NCBI GenBank assembly: GCA_034004165.1
Contig: JAVEXI010000049.1
Location: 1 to 12,203 of the forward strand
DNA from: Gudongella sp034004165
GTDB lineage: Bacteria > Bacillota > Clostridia > Tissierellales > Tissierellaceae
Length of the DNA: 12,203 nt
Direction of reading: 5' to 3'
Positions 6,111 to 12,203 of this stretch are shown piece after piece. Position 1 is the first letter of the stretch; each line of letters opens with the position of its first letter. The translations under genes and the position numbers were made by a program. The notes below the pieces were generated by a model. That model was not told where the DNA came from. It made no database searches and saw nothing but the letters and a program-made list of their open reading frames with translations.

Positions 6111-7299
6111 ATTTTATATAGCTGTCAAAATAACCCTGAATATAAATTATTGGGGTTCCCTTATCTCCACTTCCAGATGTCAGGTCTGCCAAAGATCCTA
6201 TTAAATCGGTCAATCTTCTAGGGGTGGTTCCCTGAGAAGCCATTTTATCTACTTCAGAATCTCCTTTGTTCTTTATGAAGTCTGAAATAGCTTGTTTTAG
6301 TTCTTCACCCTTCAAATGACTGAACTGATTGTCTGCTAAGTATTTGAGCTTTATTTCTGATGGTGTCCCTTCTAACCCACTGGTGTAAGCTGGAGATACG
6401 ACTGGATCTGCTAATTCCCATATCTTACCGACAGGGTCTTTAAATGCCCCATCTCCATAGACCATTACTTCAACTGTTTTTCCAGTCAATTTCTTAATAT
6501 CATTTTGAATTTGTTCTACAATTGGCTGGCTGTCTCTAGGAAATAGTTTAATTTGATCTTCAGTAGATTTATTAGATCCAAGAAGCCCATATTCTTTATT
6601 ATATCCACTTTGATTGCGCGATGTGTTCAGTATTTCGTCAAGACCGAATACAATTTCGCCACCATTGTTTTTAAGGAGTGTTTTTGTTCTAAACCTGGTA
6701 TGAACATCACAAGCTATTACGTTTTTTGTATATTTTAGTATTGTGAGTGGATCATTTGAAAATATGATTTCAAAATCGATATCGTAGTCTTGCATAATCG
6801 ATTTGTAGTATTCTATATAATCAACTCCGGTAAATGGATGAGTAGTATAACCAAAATACTCTCTGAATTCTTTTTCTGTGAGCACGTCAGTCCATGGATT
6901 TATACCCTTTACATCGAGTTTATCCATATCTACCAAATGATTGCCTACTTCATCGGCTGGATAACTGAGCATAAGGTATATTTTTTTTGCCTTTTTAGCC
7001 AACCCTTTTAATATTATACTAAATCTGTTTCTGCTTAAAATGGGGAAAATGACTCCAAACGGCTTATCTTCAAATTTTATGTACACATCATCTGCTATGT
7101 CATCAATACTGGCGTAATTGCCTTGCGCCCTTGCTACAACAGATTCAGTGATGGCAATTATGTCTTTGTCACGAATGTTAAATTCATCTAATTCTACAGC
7201 TTTTAATACTGTATCAACGACGATTTTTGATATATCATCGCCCTCTTTTATAATAGGCGAACGCAATCCCATTGAAACCGTGCCAACAATTCTTTCCAC
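6109..7299 (-). CDS. CofE-like protein (F420-0:gamma-glutamyl ligase family, long Firmicutes form)
   Basis: The protein resembles coenzyme F420-0:L-glutamate ligase. The N-terminal half has VGTVSMGLRSPIIKEGDDI and DIIAITESVVARAQGNY, matching the family pattern, and the C-terminal half has EVMVYGDGAFKDPVGKIWE. From GTG 7299 it is 396 residues, much longer than archaeal CofE (about 250). GTG is preferred because AAAGGAGAG (minus strand, 7316-7308) lies 8 bases ahead. An upstream in-frame TTG at 7320 is itself next to that ribosome binding site. No other F420 gene is visible, and Clostridia are not generally known to make F420, so the substrate is probably different; amide-bond formation with an amino acid is a guess from the fold. 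It is single-gene, convergent with the stress protein gene and divergent from the GGDEF-EAL gene. Confidence 0.82.
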   Translation of the reverse strand: MERIVGTVSMGLRSPIIKEGDDISKIVVDTVLKAVELDEFNIRDKDIIAITESVVARAQGNYASIDDIADDVYIKFEDKPFGVIFPILSRNRFSIILKGLAKKAKKIYLMLSYPADEVGNHLVDMDKLDVKGINPWTDVLTEKEFREYFGYTTHPFTGVDYIEYYKSIMQDYDIDFEIIFSNDPLTILKYTKNVIACDVHTRFRTKTLLKNNGGEIVFGLDEILNTSRNQSGYNKEYGLLGSNKSTEDQIKLFPRDSQPIVEQIQNDIKKLTGKTVEVMVYGDGAFKDPVGKIWELADPVVSPAYTSGLEGTPSEIKLKYLADNQFSHLKGEELKQAISDFIKNKGDSEVDKMASQGTTPRRLTDLIGSLADLTSGSGDKGTPIIYIQGYFDSYIK

Positions 7300-7330
7300 T
7301 ATTATCTCTCTCCTTTTCAATCTCTATTAT

Positions 7331-7359
7331 AGTATATCTTAAGAAAAAATATAAGTAAA
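7331..7359 (-). promoter_or_regulatory. Probable promoter of the CofE-like gene
   Basis: On the minus strand, TTTACT (7359-7354, four of six matches) and TATACT (7336-7331, five of six) are separated by 17 bases. A second -10-like TATAAT (7331-7326) overlaps it by one base but lacks a good -35. The 8-bp palindrome TCTTAAGA falls in the spacer at 7337-7344. Confidence 0.5.
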
Positions 7360-7388
7360 ATAAATATTGATAAGATTAATTGTATAAG

Positions 7389-7416
7389 TTGCAATCTTAA
7401 GATGAATTGGTATAGA
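7389..7416 (+). promoter_or_regulatory. Possible promoter of the GGDEF-EAL operon
   Basis: TTGCAA (7389-7394) and TATAGA (7411-7416) are spaced 16 bases apart, with TG at 7408-7409 giving an extended -10. CATAAT at 7422-7427 is an alternative -10 without a good -35. The palindrome ATCTTAAGAT (7394-7403) lies in the spacer. Moderate evidence only. Confidence 0.4.
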
Positions 7417-7457
7417 ATAGACATAATAAAAACATAAATTTCGCCAGGTGATATTGT

Positions 7458-9959
7458 ATGCAAAACAAAAAATATTTTAAAAAACCACATGGAAAAATCG
7501 AAGACAAAGAGATTTTTTCAGCACAATTTGAAGATATTAGAACCACTATAAATCCGTGGAAAGAAAGTCTTAAGATAATACTCGTGTACATATCTATAGG
7601 AACTATTTGGATTGTATTTTCTGATAAAATATTAACATTACTAGTAACAGATCCATTTTCCTATCAAAAAGCTCAGACTTATAAGGGCTGGATTTACGTT
7701 TTGTTGTCCGGTCTTGTTTTTTATTATATTGTCGGCAAGAGAATTTATCTATTAAAAGAGGCATCTGATTTAATATACAAAGGATACAAGAATGTGGGCA
7801 GCTATAATGAATCACTTAAGAAAACTCAGTCAGAACTTGAACAAAGAGTAGATGAGCTTGAATACTATCAGAACGCTTTAAGAGAAAGTCAGCTGCAGCA
7901 CGCTTTATCAATTGAAGGTTCAAATGATGGTCTTTGGAGTTGGGATTTAAAAAATGGGGTTTATAAAACTTCTACCTTAACAAAGGCTGGATTTGGGTAC
8001 TCTGAAATCGAGCAAAATGGAATAAATACGATGGAAAAGTGGAGGGATCTGGTACATCCCAAAGACCTGGACTATGGAGTCAAGGTTATGGATAGGTTCC
8101 TTGATGGAAGTGAAAATGCTTATGATGATACTTATGAAAATATATTCAGAGTAAGATCTAAGTCTGGCGAGTACCGGTGGGTACAAAGCAAGGGAAAAAC
8201 TGTTCGGGATAGTTTGGGCAGGGTAATTAGTTTTGGCGGATCACATACAGATATCACAGAGCAAATTGAACTAAAAAACACCTTGAATAGAGAGAAGAAT
8301 CTGGTTGACAGCATATCCAAGGAAGCTCCATTGGCAATTATAGTCACCGATAAAGGTGGCCTTATCAAGAAATATAATAACTATGCAGAAGAAATATTTG
8401 GATATACTGAAAGTGAAGTAATGGGAAAAAAGGTTATGGATTTTCTTGTAGAAGAGTCTGCAAGAGAAGTAGGCGAGTCTTATTTAAAAGATATTTGTTC
8501 AGGCAGAACAGTTTCAAACATGGAGCTTAGGACAGTAACAAAGAGTGGTAGTGAAAAAACTGTCATATTTAGCAATAGTAATATATACGAAGGTGAGGAG
8601 CTTGACAGTCTAATTTTCATTGGAGTAGATATAACAGAAAGAAAACTTATGGAAGACAGGCTTGAATTTTTAGCTTTCAAAGATGGACTTACAGGACTTC
8701 CTAATCTATCCAGGATTAAGGAAGATCTTAAGATAGAACTGCCTCTCTTGGATCCTGAGAAAGATACCATGGCGTTGGTATATATAGACATCGATGATTT
8801 CAAACTTGTAAACGATACAATGGGACACGTTGCGGGTGATGAACTCATAAGACATTTTGCAGAGGATTTAAGAAAAATTCTAACTAAAAAGGACTCGTTG
8901 TATAGATTTGGAGGAGATGAATACATTATTGCACTTAGAGGTTTCAGCTGTGATAATGAGTTGCACCAAAGACTTGATGAGCTGATGGCAGGAGTCAATA
9001 AGCAATGGGAGCATAGACACCAGAATTTTATGATTTCTTCTAGCTTAGGAATTGCCATTTATCCTAAACACGGTATAAGTTACGAAGAGTTGATGCAAAA
9101 TGCTGACACTGCATTATCATATGCAAAGAATAATGGTAAGAATAGATACTTAATATACAACGATGAGATGAAAGATAAAACATGGAATCATATACAATTG
9201 TTAAGTGACCTAAGAAGTGCACTAAATTATGAAGAGTTTATTCTTGTTTATCAGCCTCAATATAACTTAAAAAATGGTGACCTTATAGGATTGGAAGCAT
9301 TAATACGATGGAAAAGTCCAGATCGCGGAATGGTATACCCTTTAGAGTTTATACCTTTTGCCGAAAAAACAGGTTTAATAGAGAAAATTGAAGAGTGGGT
9401 AATCGCTACAGCATGTAAGAAGACACAACAATGGAGAAATTTAGGGCATGAAGAGCTGTTGATATCAATCAATATTTCTGGAAAAACACTTTCAAAAGAG
9501 TCCTGGCAGGAGAAAGCTGACAGACTATTAACTGACTGTAAAGAAAGTACAAAAGTAATTTTTGAAATTACTGAAACTGCATTAATTGAAGACCTTGAAG
9601 ATAGCCTCAACGCACTTGAATACATTTGCAGCCTTGGTATTCAGATAGCTCTCGATGACTTCGGAACTGGGTATTCTTCATTGACATATCTTCAGAAACT
9701 TCCAATAGATATAATAAAGCTGGATAAATCATTTGTATGGTCTATTGGCAGGGAAGATGAAAAATCTTTTATCGTAAAAACTGTTATTGATTTGGCACAT
9801 AATCTTGGTCTGAAAGTAATTGCTGAAGGAATAGAGACGAAAGAACAACTGGATTTTTTAATAGAGGCAGGTTGTGATCTTGGACAAGGTTATTATCTTA
9901 GTAAACCTCTTAAGACAGAAGATATCGAGAAATTACTAAAGTCTGTTCGTAATGAATAA
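7458..9959 (+). CDS. Membrane-anchored PAS-PAS-GGDEF-EAL cyclic-di-GMP protein
   Basis: A signalling protein of 833 residues that can in principle make (GGDEF) and break down (EAL) cyclic-di-GMP. Order: soluble N-terminus, two membrane segments (about 37-55 and 77-93) joined by a short loop, coiled coil (about 110-145), PAS/PAC 1 (about 145-275, with GEYRWVQSKGK and HTDITEQ), PAS 2 (about 281-395, ending VDITERK), GGDEF (about 400-562, DGLTGLPN at 409-416), EAL (about 572-828). The cyclase site is GGDEY (485-489), a mild variant. The upstream inhibitory I-site position reads TKKD (476-479) instead of RxxD, so product inhibition at that site is unlikely. The EAL side looks intact: EAL 613-615, DDFGTGYSS from 733, IAEGIET from 788. 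AGGTGA (7446-7451) precedes ATG 7458. Probably first gene of a three-gene operon. Confidence 0.94.
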   Translation: MQNKKYFKKPHGKIEDKEIFSAQFEDIRTTINPWKESLKIILVYISIGTIWIVFSDKILTLLVTDPFSYQKAQTYKGWIYVLLSGLVFYYIVGKRIYLLKEASDLIYKGYKNVGSYNESLKKTQSELEQRVDELEYYQNALRESQLQHALSIEGSNDGLWSWDLKNGVYKTSTLTKAGFGYSEIEQNGINTMEKWRDLVHPKDLDYGVKVMDRFLDGSENAYDDTYENIFRVRSKSGEYRWVQSKGKTVRDSLGRVISFGGSHTDITEQIELKNTLNREKNLVDSISKEAPLAIIVTDKGGLIKKYNNYAEEIFGYTESEVMGKKVMDFLVEESAREVGESYLKDICSGRTVSNMELRTVTKSGSEKTVIFSNSNIYEGEELDSLIFIGVDITERKLMEDRLEFLAFKDGLTGLPNLSRIKEDLKIELPLLDPEKDTMALVYIDIDDFKLVNDTMGHVAGDELIRHFAEDLRKILTKKDSLYRFGGDEYIIALRGFSCDNELHQRLDELMAGVNKQWEHRHQNFMISSSLGIAIYPKHGISYEELMQNADTALSYAKNNGKNRYLIYNDEMKDKTWNHIQLLSDLRSALNYEEFILVYQPQYNLKNGDLIGLEALIRWKSPDRGMVYPLEFIPFAEKTGLIEKIEEWVIATACKKTQQWRNLGHEELLISINISGKTLSKESWQEKADRLLTDCKESTKVIFEITETALIEDLEDSLNALEYICSLGIQIALDDFGTGYSSLTYLQKLPIDIIKLDKSFVWSIGREDEKSFIVKTVIDLAHNLGLKVIAEGIETKEQLDFLIEAGCDLGQGYYLSKPLKTEDIEKLLKSVRNE

Positions 9960-9989
9960 GAGACTATAATTTGTCTATTGGAGACATTT

Positions 9990-10571
9990 ATGAAAAAAAC
10001 AATTAGGATTATTACGACATTGGTAGCAATAGTTTTCATTTATCTTGCAATGGCACATGTTATGATAGTGAGTAGTATAAATCAAGACTGTCCAAGTGAA
10101 GCTGATTATTTAATAGTTTTGGGCGCCAGACTTTATGGAGACATACCATCTCCGTCTCTCCAGATGCGGTTGGATAGTGCAATAGAGTATATTAGGGAAA
10201 ACCAATATTTAAAACTTGTACTTTCTGGTGGCCAGGGACCTGGAGAGAGCATTACAGAAGCAGAAGGAATGAAAAATTACTTAGTTAATAGAGGAATTCC
10301 TGCGGAGAAGCTCATTTTAGAAAAAGAATCAAAGAATACGTTCGAAAATTTAAGAAACTCAATTGAGTTAATTAGAGACGAGGAACCGTCAAAGGACTTG
10401 TCGATTATGATAGTAACTAGCGATTATCATTTGTTCAGGTCAAAATTAATTGCAAAAAGGCTGGGTATTTATTCTTGTGGGATCCCAGCAGAAACTCCCG
10501 CTTCAGTAAAAATCATATCATGGTTGAGGGAATATCTTGCAATAGGGAAAACATTATTATTAGACTGGTAA
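9990..10571 (+). CDS. YdcF/SanA-like DUF218 membrane protein
   Basis: A 193-residue protein with one N-terminal membrane segment (about 5-28) and a DUF218 domain. Family landmarks are IVLGARLYG, LVLSGGQGPGE, the acidic stretch ITEAEGMKNYLVNRGIP, then EKESKNTFENLRNS and IVTSDYHLFRS. Members of the YdcF/SanA/ElyC group are envelope-associated, and some affect envelope integrity or antibiotic tolerance; no enzyme activity is firmly assigned. The domain would face outside, given the single anchor near a lysine-rich start. ATG 9990 is chosen because TTGGAGA (9978-9984) lies 5 bases ahead; an in-frame TTG at 9978 is part of that ribosome binding site. It follows the c-di-GMP gene by 30 bases with no terminator, suggesting co-transcription and a possible envelope output for that signal. 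Confidence 0.9.
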   Translation: MKKTIRIITTLVAIVFIYLAMAHVMIVSSINQDCPSEADYLIVLGARLYGDIPSPSLQMRLDSAIEYIRENQYLKLVLSGGQGPGESITEAEGMKNYLVNRGIPAEKLILEKESKNTFENLRNSIELIRDEEPSKDLSIMIVTSDYHLFRSKLIAKRLGIYSCGIPAETPASVKIISWLREYLAIGKTLLLDW

Positions 10572-10579
10572 AACAAGAA

Positions 10580-10623
10580 TTTTTTATGAATAAGTGTAGG
10601 TTGTTTTAATGAATAAATATAGG
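10580..10623 (+). repeat. Imperfect tandem repeat upstream of the DUF2007 gene
   Basis: Two copies of a 21-base unit (10580-10600 and 10603-10623) match at 17 of 21 positions with a 23-base period. The shared core is ATGAATAA, then TAGG. The second copy runs into the ribosome binding site of the gene at 10634. Each copy contains an ATG opening a very short frame (7 and 24 codons) without a good ribosome binding site. Confidence 0.6.
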
Positions 10624-10633
10624 GGTGGTATTT

Positions 10634-10870
10634 ATGTCCGAGGGGATAGAACTTGTATTGCTAAGAGAAGTTACAAATAACCTTGAGTTGAGCATGATTA
10701 CTGCTATACTTGATGACAACGGTATTCCATACATAATAAAGGACATGGGTTCGGGAGGATACATGAGGATTATTACTGGATATTCTCCTTTTGCCACAAA
10801 AATAATGGTTGAAGAAGATGCGTATGAGAGAGCTATAGAACTTATTACGCCGATGTTTGAACCTGAATAA
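10634..10870 (+). CDS. Small DUF2007-type 'putative signal transducing protein'
   Basis: A 78-residue, acidic, soluble protein. The N-terminal part is strand-helix (LVLLREVTNNLELSMITAIL), followed by DDNGIPYIIKDMGSGGY and ITGYSPFATKIMVEEDAYE, typical of the DUF2007 family (beta-alpha-beta fold related to small ligand-binding domains). Its function is unknown. The ribosome binding site GGGGTGG (10622-10628) precedes ATG 10634 by 5 bases; a GTG at 10625 in the same frame lies inside it and is not used. It follows the DUF218 gene by 62 bases with no terminator or clear promoter between them, so it probably rides on the same transcript. No terminator is obvious after its stop. Confidence 0.85.
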   Translation: MSEGIELVLLREVTNNLELSMITAILDDNGIPYIIKDMGSGGYMRIITGYSPFATKIMVEEDAYERAIELITPMFEPE

Positions 10871-10891
10871 ACCATCAAATTAAGTGAGAGA

Positions 10892-10920
10892 TTTACAAAA
10901 GATTGATTTTAAGTTATAAT
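10892..10920 (+). promoter_or_regulatory. Promoter of the trpS T-box transcript
   Basis: TTTACA (10892-10897, five of six) and TATAAT (10915-10920, perfect) are separated by 17 bases. Transcription should start near 10926-10930, just before Stem I of the T-box leader. Confidence 0.82.
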
Positions 10921-10927
10921 TCTTTTA

Positions 10928-11147
10928 TGTAATGAAGGAGATTAGTAATCTGAAAGAAACACTATTAGAGAGCCGGGGATGGTGGAAATTCGGCAGTGTC
11001 ATCAGGTGAATGGACTCCCGAGCGTTGCCTGAATAAATAGGGCAAGGGGCAATCCTACCTTAAAGGATACGAGCAGGCAGAAATGCAAAAAGGGTGGTAC
11101 CGCGAATATTCCTTCGTCTCTTTACGATGACGAAGGTTTTATTTTTT
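10928..11147 (+). promoter_or_regulatory. Tryptophan-specific T-box riboswitch leader of trpS
   Basis: This fills most of the 297-base gap before trpS. Lower Stem I is GGAG 10937-10940 with CTCC 11015-11018, and upper Stem I is CTGA 10950-10953 with TCAG 11002-11005. The internal loop has AGTA on the left (10944-10947) and GTGAATGGA on the right (11006-11014). The specifier is TGG (11011-11013), Trp. The T-box AGGGTGGTACCGCG is at 11091-11104. Its TGGT can pair with a GCCA tRNA end through a terminal G-U, consistent with the G discriminator usual for tRNA-Trp. The terminator follows at 11111. Uncharged tRNA-Trp should induce trpS. Confidence 0.94.
11111..11147 (+). terminator. Regulated terminator of the Trp T-box
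   Basis: CCTTCGTC (11111-11118) pairs perfectly with GACGAAGG (11129-11136) around a 10-base loop and is followed by a T-rich tract (11137-11147). It is alternative to the antiterminator formed with the T-box at 11091-11104. Confidence 0.9.
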
Positions 11148-11167
11148 AAAATGAGGGAGAGGATAAT

Positions 11168-12163
11168 ATGAGTAGAAAAGCTGTATTCAGTGGAGTTCAG
11201 CCATCAGGCACTTTGACTATCGGAAATTATTTGGGAGCTTTGAGAAATTTTGTCGAGCTTCAGGATGAGTTTGATTGCTATTATTGCATTGTAGATCTTC
11301 ATGCTATAACCATTCCACAAATTGCAGAAAAACTAAAAGCTAATACTCTGGATGTACTTTCTTTATATATGGCTGTGGGAATGGATCCAGAAAAATCAAC
11401 ACTATTTATACAATCTCATGTGCCAGCCCATACAGAACTGACCTGGGTCTTAAATACTTTGACCTATATGGGTCAGCTGAATCGGATGACTCAGTTTAAA
11501 GAAAAATCTAGAAAATCAGATGAGAACCTTAATGCAGGTTTGTTCACGTATCCAGTTCTAATGGCCGCAGATATTCTGTTATACCAGACAAACTATGTGC
11601 CTGTAGGTGAAGACCAGAAACAGCACTTGGAATTAGCGAGGGATTTGGCTGAAAGATTTAATAACAGATACGGAGAAACATTTATAGTACCTGAACCTTT
11701 GATAAAAGAGTTTGGAGCTAGGATAATGAGTTTGCAGGACCCACTTTCAAAAATGAGTAAATCAGATGCTGATGAAAATGCGTTTATTCTTATGTTGGAT
11801 GAAAGAGATTCAGTAGTCAAGAAAATCAAGAGGGCGGTTACAGATTCTGTAGGAGTCGTTGCATACAGTGATGAACAGCCAGGTCTTAAGAATTTACTGA
11901 ATATATACTCTGTCCTTTCAGGAGACTCTGTTGAAGAAATTGTTAACAATTATGAAGGCAAAGGTTATGGTAAATTTAAAACTGATCTTGCTGAAATAGT
12001 AATTGATGCCCTAACACCTATCCAAGATAGATATAAAGAATATAGAAATGACCCTTCATTCTTGCAGGGAGTTTATAAAAATGCTGCAGAAAGAGCAGAA
12101 CTTAAAGCTCAAGAAACTCTGAGAGATGTTTACGATAAAGTAGGCTTTATTCCAAGAAGATAA
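11168..12163 (+). CDS. trpS: Tryptophanyl-tRNA synthetase
   Basis: This cytosolic class I aminoacyl-tRNA synthetase charges tRNA-Trp with tryptophan. It has 331 residues, the normal length for the bacterial enzyme, and is complete. The HIGH-equivalent is TIGN (17-20) in SGTLTIGNYLGALRNF, and KMSKS is intact at 195-199. Other family blocks are FIQSHVPAH, TYPVLMAADILLYQ and VPVGEDQKQHLELARDLAERFN. A purine-rich ribosome binding site (GAGGGAGAGGA, 11153-11163) precedes ATG 11168. It is controlled by the T-box leader directly upstream. No terminator is visible in the 40 bases after its stop, so transcription may continue beyond the window. Confidence 0.97.
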   Translation: MSRKAVFSGVQPSGTLTIGNYLGALRNFVELQDEFDCYYCIVDLHAITIPQIAEKLKANTLDVLSLYMAVGMDPEKSTLFIQSHVPAHTELTWVLNTLTYMGQLNRMTQFKEKSRKSDENLNAGLFTYPVLMAADILLYQTNYVPVGEDQKQHLELARDLAERFNNRYGETFIVPEPLIKEFGARIMSLQDPLSKMSKSDADENAFILMLDERDSVVKKIKRAVTDSVGVVAYSDEQPGLKNLLNIYSVLSGDSVEEIVNNYEGKGYGKFKTDLAEIVIDALTPIQDRYKEYRNDPSFLQGVYKNAAERAELKAQETLRDVYDKVGFIPRR

Positions 12164-12203
12164 TAGATATTTAGAAGAGGCTGGTGTAAAAAATGTCATT
12201 GCG

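Noticed and set aside
12193..12203. Start of a further gene at the right edge (ATG TCA TTG)
   Set aside because: Only 11 bases are present and the nearest purine-rich stretch (12174-12180) is 12 bases away, which is too far for confidence.

Overview
The window comes from a low-GC, Gram-positive anaerobe, most likely a member of the Clostridia. Three things point there: two T-box leaders, ferredoxin-type 2-oxoacid oxidoreductase chemistry, and a UGA-containing gene that only makes sense if the cell inserts selenocysteine. It looks like chromosomal housekeeping and signalling DNA. I see no insertion sequence, phage gene, CRISPR array, tRNA or rRNA.

Layout. (1) 1-80: the tail of an unseen upstream unit, closed by a strong terminator hairpin. 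(2) 89-432: a complete small transcription unit encoding a 95-residue protein with a Cys-Sec pair. Its in-frame UGA is followed by a candidate bacterial SECIS hairpin, so ordinary gene callers will truncate or miss it. (3) 444-2268: a cysteine-responsive T-box leader driving cysK and cysE (cysteine synthesis), closed by a long hairpin. (4) 2337-6110: a probable operon with the beta subunit and the fused gamma-alpha subunit of a two-subunit 2-oxoacid:ferredoxin oxidoreductase, then a GntR-type regulator carrying an RCK_C (TrkA-C) ligand domain, then a universal stress protein. It ends at a terminator shared with the next, convergent gene. (5) 6109-7359, minus strand: a long Firmicutes-type homologue of the F420-0:glutamate ligase CofE. 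(6) 7389-10870: a divergent unit with a membrane-bound PAS-PAS-GGDEF-EAL cyclic-di-GMP protein, a YdcF-like DUF218 membrane protein and a small DUF2007-type protein. (7) 10892-12163: a tryptophan T-box leader and trpS.

How it fits together. The cysK-cysE unit makes cysteine from serine and sulfide when charged tRNA-Cys is scarce. trpS is tuned in the same way to tRNA-Trp charging. The oxidoreductase, the RCK_C regulator and the stress protein may form one metabolic and ionic control unit; RCK_C domains in related regulators bind c-di-AMP. The next signalling unit makes and/or degrades c-di-GMP. The most noteworthy items are the hidden selenoprotein and its SECIS element, the GntR-RCK_C regulator coupled to a ferredoxin oxidoreductase, the third-cysteine substitution in the beta subunit, and the CofE-like protein in a lineage not expected to make F420.
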